Below are positions 27,821 through 36,292 of a stretch of 59,296 bases of DNA, piece after piece. Position numbers and translations under genes: made by a program. The notes under the pieces were generated by a model. The model did no database searches, was not told the DNA's origin, and saw only the letters and a program-made list of their open reading frames with translations. This DNA comes from Candidatus Pollutiaquabacter sp. (GTDB lineage Bacteria > Bacteroidota > Bacteroidia > AKYH767-A > 2013-40CM-41-45). The first letter of the stretch is position 1, and the number at the start of each line of letters is the position of its first letter. The stretch lies in the NCBI GenBank assembly GCA_947465495.1, contig CANIAS010000010.1, forward strand, positions 1 to 59,296. Reading direction: 5' to 3'.

Positions 27821-30358
27821 GTGCGCACACTCCTTTCTCTTTACCTGGCTTTCTTGTTTTTTTCCTGCGGAACCTCTCGGCTTTCGACAGATGGAACCAC
27901 TACCCCACCTCCCACTGCAACATCTGCCGAACGAATTGCCCATGAAGGTTACCGGGCTACCTATTCACAACCAATCGATTTACTTCATACCACTTTGCGG
28001 TGCATACCTGATTGGACAAAGAATCAATTGCTGGGGAACGCAGAGATACAATTGAAAGCGCACTTTGCTCCTATCGATAGCATTGAATTAAATGCCCGCG
28101 GAATGGCCATTCTCAGGGTCGGTTATCGCCTCAACGAACAGCGCTTTGATTCCATCGCCTTCGAATACGATAGCACTCGGATAACATTTAAACTGAAGGA
28201 GCCGCTACATCGCTCCGACACCTTGATGGTAAACATTGACTACATCGCCAAACCGGATGAACTGAAAGTTGGCGGCAGCGATGCTATCAACAGCGACAAA
28301 GGACTTTACTTCATTAATACCGACGGTAAAAATCCCGTTAAACCCAAACAACTATGGACTCAAGGAGAAACGGAATCCAATTCCGTTTGGTTTCCTACCA
28401 TTGAATCTCCTGCACAAAAAATGACCCAAGACATTTATCTGACAGTTGACACTTCACTGATCACTCTTTCCAACGGCTTGTTGCTAGCCACTATCGTAAA
28501 TGGAGACGGTACAAAAACAGACCATTGGAAACAATCGCTTCCAGCTGCGCCTTACCTCACCATGATCGCTGTGGGCCCCTTCAGCGTGGTGAAAGATTCA
28601 TGGCGTGGAAAAGAAGTCAGCTATTACCTCGACAAACCCTACGAAAAATATGCGCGCAAGATTTTTGGAGAAACGCCCGCCATGATCGAATTTTTTTCCA
28701 ATCAGCTGGGTGTCGAATACCCCTGGGAAAAGTATTCACAAGTGGTAGTCCACGATTATGTTTCCGGCGCAATGGAAAATACTACCGCCACTGTTCATGG
28801 AACCAATATGCAGCAAGATCCACGCGAAATGCTAGATGGCGATTACAGCGACTATATATCACACGAACTTTTCCACCATTGGTTTGGAGACCTTGTCACG
28901 TGCGAATCCTGGAGCAACATCACCTTGAACGAAGGATTTGCCAATTACAGCGAATACCTATGGCGCGAACATCGTTATGGCAAAGAAAATGCAGACTGCT
29001 ATTTTCAAGGAGAGATGAGCGGCTACCTATCCAGCGCTAAACGAACCGATCCGCCGCTGATTCGTTTCAATTACAAAGATCGTGAAGATGTATACGATGC
29101 TATTTCCTACAACAAAGGGGGCCGCGTCTTACACATGTTGCGAAAGGAAATCGGCGACACTGCTTTCTTTGCAGCGCTAAAAGATTATCTCACACGTAAC
29201 GCGTACCAAAGTGCGGAGATTCATGACTTGCGCAAATCCTTTGAACTTATTACCGGACAGGATCTAAATTGGTTCTTCAATCAATGGTTCATGGATGGCG
29301 GACATCCTTCCTTGAAATTCTCCTATCAATGGATTGACTCTTCAAAAATAATGGAGGTGAACATCGAACAAGCGCAAGACCTATCCAACAATTCGTTGTA
29401 TCGATTGCCAATTAGCGTAGACATCTATTTGCAAAATCAGATTCTGCACGAAAGTATTGTCATCGAACGACAAAAAGAAACTTTCCGTTTCCCTTTGCGC
29501 GAAAAACCACAACTGATCAATACCGATGCAGACAAGGTAACGCTCTGCACTAAAAAAGACAATCACACCCACGAAGAATGGCGTTACCTGTACGAACACG
29601 GGCCGCTATACATGGACCGCTGGGAAGCCATTGCCGCCATTTCAAAAGATTACAAATCGAATTCGCCGGATGCCACATTAATGGCCAAAGCTATCAATGA
29701 TCCGATTGAAAAAATTCGTATCCAAGTCATTGATAACATTGGTACACTTGCCAAAAAAGATAGCGTCAACACGTTGCGTACGCTGCAGCAAAAGGCCGTT
29801 AGCGATTCATCTTCAGCTGTTCGCCGGGCAACTCTTAAAGCATTGAAAAAATATTTTTCCTACAGCGCCATTAGTGAATGTGTAAACAACTGCATCAACG
29901 ATAGCTCCTACGATGTGGTAGCAACCGCTTTTGAAATCATCGCCGCGAATGACTCTTTGACTGCTGTAAAATATGCGGGACGATTGGAGAATGATTCGGT
30001 GGGCACTATCCTGAGCGTAGTAGCCGAATTTTATGCCAATGATAGTTCAGTAGATCGAAATGACTTCTACTGGCGCGCCATATTACAATCCAAAAGTTGG
30101 GAACGATTTACTATTATTAAAGCATATGGCAAATATCTTACGTCGCAAAAAGGTGAAATTCTTGAAACCGGTATTCAACATTTGATGAACTACTGCGACT
30201 TTACGTCGATGCGGTTTGCAAAATCATCCGGTGTCTCAGCATTGCGAAGCATTCATGCTTTTATCAGTACTCATGGCGGCCGAGGATTAAGTGACACGTC
30301 ACAAAACGAACTGAAAGCCTGGCTGGACAAAAACGATCAGGGAAAATCTAGCGAATAG
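27821..30358 (+). CDS. M1 family aminopeptidase lipoprotein with HEAT-like C-terminal region
   Basis: The 845-residue protein starts at GTG (27821) with MRTLLSLYLAFLFFSCG, a lipoprotein signal with cysteine 16. The M1 catalytic core is complete: GAMEN at 316-320, zinc motif HELFH at 348-352 with the third ligand Glu371 in NEGFANYSEY. The region after about residue 640 has alternating helical pairs (AIAAISKDYKS, IRIQVIDNIGTLAKK, RRATLKALKKYFS) that look HEAT-like, as in other M1 proteins. It probably trims peptides at the cell envelope. It is the first gene of an operon with the PagL-like and GIN-domain genes (gaps of 1 and -8 bases). Confidence 0.93.
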   Translation: MRTLLSLYLAFLFFSCGTSRLSTDGTTTPPPTATSAERIAHEGYRATYSQPIDLLHTTLRCIPDWTKNQLLGNAEIQLKAHFAPIDSIELNARGMAILRVGYRLNEQRFDSIAFEYDSTRITFKLKEPLHRSDTLMVNIDYIAKPDELKVGGSDAINSDKGLYFINTDGKNPVKPKQLWTQGETESNSVWFPTIESPAQKMTQDIYLTVDTSLITLSNGLLLATIVNGDGTKTDHWKQSLPAAPYLTMIAVGPFSVVKDSWRGKEVSYYLDKPYEKYARKIFGETPAMIEFFSNQLGVEYPWEKYSQVVVHDYVSGAMENTTATVHGTNMQQDPREMLDGDYSDYISHELFHHWFGDLVTCESWSNITLNEGFANYSEYLWREHRYGKENADCYFQGEMSGYLSSAKRTDPPLIRFNYKDREDVYDAISYNKGGRVLHMLRKEIGDTAFFAALKDYLTRNAYQSAEIHDLRKSFELITGQDLNWFFNQWFMDGGHPSLKFSYQWIDSSKIMEVNIEQAQDLSNNSLYRLPISVDIYLQNQILHESIVIERQKETFRFPLREKPQLINTDADKVTLCTKKDNHTHEEWRYLYEHGPLYMDRWEAIAAISKDYKSNSPDATLMAKAINDPIEKIRIQVIDNIGTLAKKDSVNTLRTLQQKAVSDSSSAVRRATLKALKKYFSYSAISECVNNCINDSSYDVVATAFEIIAANDSLTAVKYAGRLENDSVGTILSVVAEFYANDSSVDRNDFYWRAILQSKSWERFTIIKAYGKYLTSQKGEILETGIQHLMNYCDFTSMRFAKSSGVSALRSIHAFISTHGGRGLSDTSQNELKAWLDKNDQGKSSE

Positions 30359-30359
30359 C

Positions 30360-31499
30360 ATGTTCCACCCATCGACCAAACTCTTTTTTATAGTTTCATT
30401 AGTACTGTGTCAGTTACGACCCATTCTTTCTGAGGCAATACCTGCTGACAGTTCACGAGGAAGTTGGGGTACAGATGTTCGTACTAGCTACGGATATCTC
30501 ATCGCCCACCGCGAGGCATTAATGCCCTTGCAGGAACAACATCTTTATTCTGCCGAACTATCCCTTTTTAAAACCACAAACGGACGCTCCTCGTGGGAAA
30601 GTAATTTCCTCTATCCAGAGCAAGGAATTCACCTGGCACTTATTAATCCTGGAAGCCCTGATAAATTAGGAACAGCTGTTGCCCTTTATCCCTACCTGGA
30701 TTTCCCGTTGCTGCACGATCCCAACAGCGCATTATGGTTTCGGTATGGAATGGGCATCGGCTACATCAAACGCATCTTTAACCCAGTAGAAAATTACAAG
30801 AATGCAGCTATCGGTTCGCACCTAAACGGTGTGATCCACTTCGATGTTCAATACCGCAAGACATTCAATGCAAGCACATCCGGCGAAATAGGTATTGGTC
30901 TTACTCATTTTTCAAATGGTAGCATGAAGATGCCCAACCTTGGAATTAATCTTCCTGCCCTGAATATTGGCTTGCGACATTACTTTGGAAAAAAGTCTAC
31001 ACTGGCAAAAGACACCTCTGCCGTCTCGTGCAAGCAAGGCAGCATCACTGCTTATGGCGCCATCGGCTTCAAAGAAATATATCCTGCACTCGGAGAAAAA
31101 TATCAAACAGGTACTCTTAACGGACTCTACCTATTTACCAACGCTCGCAAAAGCGACTTTGGGATTGGAATGGATTTATTCTATGATAATTCCTTGGCTA
31201 TAAAGGAAGGCCGAGAAACAGGAGACACATCGACCGCTGCGAATTTCAGACCCGGTATTTATGGAGCCTATCAATTGCGCGTGGCAGCAATCGGATTGCT
31301 ATTTAACCTGGGATTCTATCCATACACACGCTTTAAAGGCGACGGAAACTTCTATCACCGAATCGGGCTGAGGTACTATTTTGATAGGTACTTCGCATGC
31401 GTGAATTTAAAGACACACTATGCCCGTGCCGACTTTATTGAATGGGGCATTGGCCTGAATCTCGGTAAAAATAAAAAATCGTCGTCCGGAAATGAATAA
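30360..31499 (+). CDS. Acyloxyacyl-hydrolase/PagL-like outer-membrane protein
   Basis: The 379-residue protein has a signal peptide (MFHPSTKLFFIVSLVLCQLRPILSEA) and alternating amphipathic strands of an outer-membrane barrel. The pattern LTHFSNGSMKMPNLGIN matches the PagL lipid A 3-O-deacylase block with its His and Ser (H-x-S). The Glu that completes the PagL triad 12 residues later is Asn here. The protein is more than twice the length of PagL, as in other Bacteroidota members, with a second barrel-like half (residues about 205-379). Role in lipid A deacylation is therefore possible but not assured. The gene begins one base after the stop of the aminopeptidase. Confidence 0.75.
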   Translation: MFHPSTKLFFIVSLVLCQLRPILSEAIPADSSRGSWGTDVRTSYGYLIAHREALMPLQEQHLYSAELSLFKTTNGRSSWESNFLYPEQGIHLALINPGSPDKLGTAVALYPYLDFPLLHDPNSALWFRYGMGIGYIKRIFNPVENYKNAAIGSHLNGVIHFDVQYRKTFNASTSGEIGIGLTHFSNGSMKMPNLGINLPALNIGLRHYFGKKSTLAKDTSAVSCKQGSITAYGAIGFKEIYPALGEKYQTGTLNGLYLFTNARKSDFGIGMDLFYDNSLAIKEGRETGDTSTAANFRPGIYGAYQLRVAAIGLLFNLGFYPYTRFKGDGNFYHRIGLRYYFDRYFACVNLKTHYARADFIEWGIGLNLGKNKKSSSGNE

Positions 31500-32244
31500 A
31501 CCTTTAATGCTCAGATCCTGCCTGCTGTTGCTGTTAGCATTCCTACTGTTTACAAGTTGTAACAAAGACCATTTGTTCGACTGGACCAAGAGCACTGGAA
31601 AAATAGTAACCGAGCTCCGACCATCTGGCGACTTTCAATCGCTTTACCTAGAAGATGATGTTGATGTGGTAGTCTATACCGACACGACGACATTTGTACG
31701 TGCCACTGCCGGTCAGAATATACTCGACGGCATCATCACGGAAGTAATTGATGGAACACTGCACATCCGGAATGAAAATCGGGCGAATTGGGTCCGAAGT
31801 TTTAAATATAGTTACACCGTCGAAATCGGCATGTCCCAACCACTATCGATACTTTATTATGGATCGGGTAAATTGACGTTGGAAGATACTATTCGTACCA
31901 ACGATTTTACCTTCGACTGCTGGAACGGGTCTGGCACAATTAAGTTGTTGCTAAATACACAAACATCGCATCTGAACATTCACATTGGTCGTTGCGATAT
32001 CACTGCAACTGGTCGATCACAGGTATGCTATTTCTACCAAAACGATACCGGCATCATCACAGCATCAAATCTACAAACCGACTTCTGTTATTTACGAAAT
32101 AGTGGTACCGGAAATTGCTACGTAAACGTCACCAAAGAACTTGGTGTAGAAATCCAGCATACCGGCAACGTCTATTATCGTGGAACTCCTTACAAGATTG
32201 ATCAGCAGATTACCGGTTCGGGGAAACTGTATCACGAAAATTAA
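31492..32244 (+). CDS. Lipoprotein with putative auto-transporter adhesin head GIN domain (DUF2807)
   Basis: The 250-residue protein has a lipoprotein signal (LLLLLAFLLFTSCNKD) and a single DUF2807-like beta-rich domain: RPSGDFQSLYLEDDVDVVVY, TEVIDGTLHIRNENR, ILYYGSGKLTLEDTI, and repeated G-S-G-x-I and G-N-x-Y strands to the end. The molecular role of GIN-domain lipoproteins is not established. It overlaps the PagL-like gene by 8 bases and is thus translationally coupled to it. No terminator was seen between it and the convergent rnhA. Confidence 0.85.
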   Translation: MNKPLMLRSCLLLLLAFLLFTSCNKDHLFDWTKSTGKIVTELRPSGDFQSLYLEDDVDVVVYTDTTTFVRATAGQNILDGIITEVIDGTLHIRNENRANWVRSFKYSYTVEIGMSQPLSILYYGSGKLTLEDTIRTNDFTFDCWNGSGTIKLLLNTQTSHLNIHIGRCDITATGRSQVCYFYQNDTGIITASNLQTDFCYLRNSGTGNCYVNVTKELGVEIQHTGNVYYRGTPYKIDQQITGSGKLYHEN

Positions 32245-32323
32245 CAGGATCAGTACAGATAAAATACCTGTGTTCCACATTTTACAGTAGAAGAGCGCAT
32301 CGGCTTATCCTTTAAATTAATTC

Positions 32324-32779
32324 TTACCCGACATTCTGCTCGTACCATTCATCGGTTGAAAGTGGTCCATTTAGAGCAGCTTCAACAGCGAGTTCATCGC
32401 AACGGTTATTCTCTTTATTTGTAGCATGGCCTTTGACCCACACAAACCTAACCTGATGTTGACGGTATATTTTCAAGAATCGCATCCATAAATCTGGATT
32501 GGCTTTTTCATGAAACTGCTTCTTCTCCCAACCGAACAACCATTTTTTTTCGACAGCATCCACCACATACTTGGAATCGGAATAGATTGTAACGTGACTG
32601 CCCGGGTTTTTAAGCGACTCCAAGCCCACGCAAACACTCATCAATTCCATACGATTATTGGTAGTCAAGCGAAAGCCTTCAGAAATCTCCTTGCGGTGTT
32701 GTCCTGAAAGCATCACCACTCCGTAACCGCCAGGTCCGGGGTTTCCACGAGATGAGCCGTCCGTATAAATAGAAATCAA
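32324..32779 (-). CDS. rnhA: Ribonuclease HI
   Basis: RNase HI cuts RNA in RNA-DNA hybrids. The 151-residue protein shows the four acidic residues: Asp in ISIYTDGSSRGNPGPGG, Glu in NNRMELMSVC, Asp in TIYSDSKYVVDA and Asp in NRCDELAVEAA. The start codon is TTG at 32779; no ATG fits in frame nearby, and the family's N-terminus starts just there. It is 48 bases from kbl on the same strand. Confidence 0.95.
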   Translation of the reverse strand: MISIYTDGSSRGNPGPGGYGVVMLSGQHRKEISEGFRLTTNNRMELMSVCVGLESLKNPGSHVTIYSDSKYVVDAVEKKWLFGWEKKQFHEKANPDLWMRFLKIYRQHQVRFVWVKGHATNKENNRCDELAVEAALNGPLSTDEWYEQNVG

Positions 32780-32827
32780 AGTGCGGATGTGCGTTTTTTA
32801 GGCTTCAAAATAGTATTAAGTCAACCG

Positions 32828-34018
32828 TTAGTTAATAATCCCGCCTAACGCTGCTCCCACTTTGGCAAATGCTGCAATGGCCTGATCCAAATGGTGCCGT
32901 TCATGTCCGGCAGATATCTGCACGCGGATACGAGCATTTCCTTTCGCTACGACCGGATAAAAGAACCCAGTAACATAGATACCTTCCTCCAAGAGTTGTG
33001 CAGCAAATCGTTGTGCCAATGCAGCATCGTACAACATGATGGGAACTATAGGATGAATACCCGGCTTGATGTCAAAACCAGCCTTGGTAATTCCTTCGCG
33101 AAAATAACGGGTGTTGTCCCACAATTTATCGCGCAACTCGGTGGTCTCGCTCAGCATGTCAATGACAGCAATGGAAGCCCCAACGATACTAGGCGCCAAT
33201 GAATTTGAAAATAAATACGGACGGGAACGTTGACGCAGCAGCTCCACAATTTCTTTTTTAGCTGAAACAAATCCGCCCATAGCACCGCCAAGAGCTTTGC
33301 CTAAAGTGCCAGTAATAATGTCGATGCGGCCCATAACAGCATGATGTTCATGAGTTCCACGGCCCGTCTTGCCCATAAAGCCAGAAGCGTGGCACTCGTC
33401 AATCATAATTAACGCCTTATACCGATCAGCGAGGTCGCAGATTTTATCCAGTTGCGCAATGGTACCATCCATACTAAAAACACCATCGGTCACAATAATA
33501 CGATGTCGGAGATGTTGCGTATCCTGCAAGCACTTTTCCAACTCTTCCATGTTGTTATGCTTGTAGCGGAAACGTTGTGCCTTACACAAACGGACTCCAT
33601 CGATGATGGAAGCGTGGTTGAGTTCATCCGAAATAATAGCATCCTGATCATTGAATAGTGGCTCAAAGACTCCGCCATTCGCATCAAATGCTGCCGCGTA
33701 AAGAATGGTGTCTTCCGTACCAAGAAAGTCAGCAATTTTCTGCTCAAGCTCTTTGTGTATGTCTTGTGTGCCACAAATGAAGCGCACGGAAGACATTCCA
33801 TATCCATGCGTATCAATGGCACGTTTCGCTGCTTCTACCACTTTAGGATGTGACGAAAGTCCCAGGTAATTATTTGCACAAAAATTAAGCACTGGCTTGC
33901 CGTTGGCCACGATTTCAGCCCCTTGGGGTGTGCTGATAATCCGTTCTTGCTTGAAAAGTCCTGCGGAGCGAATCTCTTCCAACTCATGGGTCAGTACCGG
34001 ATGTAATGTATCGTACAT
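32828..34018 (-). CDS. kbl: Glycine C-acetyltransferase (2-amino-3-ketobutyrate CoA ligase)
   Basis: Kbl interconverts glycine plus acetyl-CoA and 2-amino-3-ketobutyrate and belongs to the PLP alpha-oxoamine synthases. The 396-residue length is normal. The PLP lysine is in [15 protein letters not shown], and [42 protein letters not shown] and [14 protein letters not shown] are typical. No threonine dehydrogenase is next to it. Start is ATG at 34018. Confidence 0.95.
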   Translation of the reverse strand: MYDTLHPVLTHELEEIRSAGLFKQERIISTPQGAEIVANGKPVLNFCANNYLGLSSHPKVVEAAKRAIDTHGYGMSSVRFICGTQDIHKELEQKIADFLGTEDTILYAAAFDANGGVFEPLFNDQDAIISDELNHASIIDGVRLCKAQRFRYKHNNMEELEKCLQDTQHLRHRIIVTDGVFSMDGTIAQLDKICDLADRYKALIMIDECHASGFMGKTGRGTHEHHAVMGRIDIITGTLGKALGGAMGGFVSAKKEIVELLRQRSRPYLFSNSLAPSIVGASIAVIDMLSETTELRDKLWDNTRYFREGITKAGFDIKPGIHPIVPIMLYDAALAQRFAAQLLEEGIYVTGFFYPVVAKGNARIRVQISAGHERHHLDQAIAAFAKVGAALGGIIN

Positions 34019-34096
34019 GGTAAGTAGTTTTAATGGATCGAAAATCGATTTTTTTCTTTTACCTGCAGCACATTACCCTACTAAGTTTTCAGCGTG

Positions 34097-35233
34097 TCAA
34101 ACCGCTCGAAACAGTTTTCCGGGTTCCGTTTTAACCAATCCCATGAATTCCAATTCTAACAACATGGCTGCGGTCTTCCCAACCGCCAACTGGCATTCCC
34201 ACGATAATTGGTCGAGGTGTATAACACCTGACTTATGAAGTATTTTCATAAGAGCAAGTTGAGCTTCATTCAGATCAGGTAGAATGCGAAGTTGAAGCTG
34301 CTTGGACTCTTCAGTATCAATGGATGAATGCCAATTCAAACTTTCAATAATTTGTTCTGCCGACTCCACAAGTAACGCTTTGTGTGTTCGTATCAATCGA
34401 TTGCATCCGGCCGAATACGGGTCATCCGTTCGACCCGGATATGCAAATACATCGCGATTGTATTCGTTAGCGAATTCTGCCGTAATCAGGGCTCCGCCGC
34501 GATCAGCCGACTCAATGACAATGGTTGCATCAGACATACCAGCGACAATCCTGTTCCTTGCCGGGAAATTATCCCGTTCTGGTTGTGTAGCACTGGGATA
34601 TTCCGTCAATAGTCCGCCGCATGACAACATCTTTTCAGCCGTGGAGCGATGCGCTGCTGGATAAATGCGGTCAAGTCCATGAGCCAGCACACCAATAGAT
34701 GGAATACCTATTTTTAATGCGGACTTATGGGCGGCGATATCCACACCATAGGCAAGACCGCTAACCAACAATACACCGTACGATTTCAATTCTTGTATAA
34801 GTCTTTCAACAATCTCGCGTCCATACGGAGTGATATTTCGCGTTCCGACAATGGCCAACACGTGGGCCGTGTTCAACGATTCACTGCCTTTATAATAGAC
34901 TACCAGCGGAGCATCTGCACATTGCTTTAATCGGTAAGGATAATTACTGTCCTGGAAAGAATGAACCCGTATATCGTGACGTTGAAGAAAGAACCACTCC
35001 GCTTCTGCGGCATCACGAACTCGTGCGTGCACAATAGCAGCTGCTCGCTCAGGACCAATACCAGGAATACGCTCCAACTGGTGCTTCTTTTTCTTAAATA
35101 CCGCTTGTGCAGAACCACAATAAGCAATCAATTGTCGGGAAAGGATAGAACCGATTCGTGGCAAAAAAGAAAGTGCCATCAAATACACTAATTCTTCGTC
35201 GGGTGCCGCTGTGGCCGTTGTTTGAATGCTCAT
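34097..35233 (-). CDS. dprA: DNA-processing protein DprA (Smf)
   Basis: DprA binds incoming single-stranded DNA and loads RecA in natural transformation. The 378-residue protein has a helix-hairpin-helix region (LERIPGIGPERAAAIV, about residue 55), then the Rossmann-like core: AIVGTRNITPYG, VSGLAYGVDIAAH, PSIGVLAHGLDRIYP, NFPARNRIVAGMSDATIVIESADRGGALITAE, and PGRTDDPYSAGCNRLI. A C-terminal winged-helix-like part (VIHLDQLSWECQLA) is present. An exact TAnnTTTG box (TACCTTTG) lies upstream at 35254-35261. Its presence suggests competence, not proof. Confidence 0.95.
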   Translation of the reverse strand: MSIQTTATAAPDEELVYLMALSFLPRIGSILSRQLIAYCGSAQAVFKKKKHQLERIPGIGPERAAAIVHARVRDAAEAEWFFLQRHDIRVHSFQDSNYPYRLKQCADAPLVVYYKGSESLNTAHVLAIVGTRNITPYGREIVERLIQELKSYGVLLVSGLAYGVDIAAHKSALKIGIPSIGVLAHGLDRIYPAAHRSTAEKMLSCGGLLTEYPSATQPERDNFPARNRIVAGMSDATIVIESADRGGALITAEFANEYNRDVFAYPGRTDDPYSAGCNRLIRTHKALLVESAEQIIESLNWHSSIDTEESKQLQLRILPDLNEAQLALMKILHKSGVIHLDQLSWECQLAVGKTAAMLLELEFMGLVKTEPGKLFRAV

Positions 35234-35253
35234 TTACCCTACTGCCTGAGCAG

Positions 35254-35261
35254 CAAAGGTA
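35254..35261 (-). promoter_or_regulatory. dprA: Predicted -7 promoter box of dprA
   Basis: The minus strand reads TACCTTTG, matching TAnnTTTG, 20 bases before the dprA ATG. No clear -33 element was found in the expected place. Confidence 0.35.
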
Positions 35262-35310
35262 TGGAGCAAGCATATTCTGGAATTTTATTATATGCGGTAA
35301 AAGCTACCGA

Positions 35311-36216
35311 TCATTGTAGTTGCTTTTGAAAATGTTCTTCATACAACCGATGAACAATTCCATCCGCTAATCCAATCTGCGGAACTATTACTTCGGGTAT
35401 TTTTGCCGCCTTCATGATTCCCAGAAAAATCTTAGCTGCCGGCACAATTACATCAGCACGATCCGGATTCAGTTCCCACACATCAATTCGTTCATCGACC
35501 GTCATTACTTTTAATTCGTCGTAAAAAGCTTTCAACAAATCATAGGAAATCGGTCGATCCTTTTTCCCAAAAATTTTATAAATCTTATTGATATTACCGC
35601 CAGATCCGATCGCTGATTTTATCGAATAATTGGCCGTAACGTTCTTGACCCAATCTTTAAGCTCGTCCCAACACTCACGTGTAATGGATCCCTGAATCCA
35701 TCGAATAGTTCCGACATTAAAGGAGCGACTGGCGATACAATGGCCTTTTTCGAAAAGGGTCACTTCAGTACTGCCACCACCAACATCGATGTACAGGTAA
35801 TTGGCATCACGCTCTAAATGTTGCTCAACATGATTGCTATAAATCAGTTCCGCCTCCTCTTTGCCAGAAATGATATCGATATCTATTCCACAGGCTTCTT
35901 TCACTGCAAGCGCCAATTCCCTTCCATTGCGTGCCTCACGTAGCGAAGCAGTAGCACAGGCTCGATAAGCAATCGGATGGAAGACTTCGATAAGTAATTT
36001 GAAGGCCTCCATCGTTTTGATGAAGCGTTTTGAACGCTCGGCAGAAATTCCACCCTGACTAAATGCATCTTCGCCCAAACGTAACGGTATCCGTATCAAT
36101 TCAGACTTATTGAAATGCAATTCGCCATGCTCCTCAACGACATTGCATAGCAAAAGCCGCACGGCATTCGAACCAATATCTATTGCAGCAAATCGTGTGA
36201 GTGAATCTTTTCCCAA
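35311..36216 (-). CDS. ppx: Ppx/GppA family exopolyphosphatase
   Basis: The 301-residue protein has the actin-like ATPase fold of Ppx/GppA phosphatases: RFAAIDIGSNAVRLLLC at the start, RACATASLREARNGREL, and the phosphate loop YIDVGGGSTEVTLFE. It would degrade polyphosphate or (p)ppGpp-type pentaphosphate; it is the short form lacking the C-terminal HD domain of E. coli Ppx. The start is TTG at 36216; no ATG or GTG fits in frame nearby. It follows ppk1 with a 76-base gap on the same strand, as in a polyphosphate cluster. Confidence 0.9.
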   Translation of the reverse strand: MGKDSLTRFAAIDIGSNAVRLLLCNVVEEHGELHFNKSELIRIPLRLGEDAFSQGGISAERSKRFIKTMEAFKLLIEVFHPIAYRACATASLREARNGRELALAVKEACGIDIDIISGKEEAELIYSNHVEQHLERDANYLYIDVGGGSTEVTLFEKGHCIASRSFNVGTIRWIQGSITRECWDELKDWVKNVTANYSIKSAIGSGGNINKIYKIFGKKDRPISYDLLKAFYDELKVMTVDERIDVWELNPDRADVIVPAAKIFLGIMKAAKIPEVIVPQIGLADGIVHRLYEEHFQKQLQ

Positions 36217-36292
36217 GCTACTGAACTGTGTAATTTTGAAACTAATTTCGGATAATCTGGAAAGTTGTCAAAATGATCAACCCTTCCAAATG

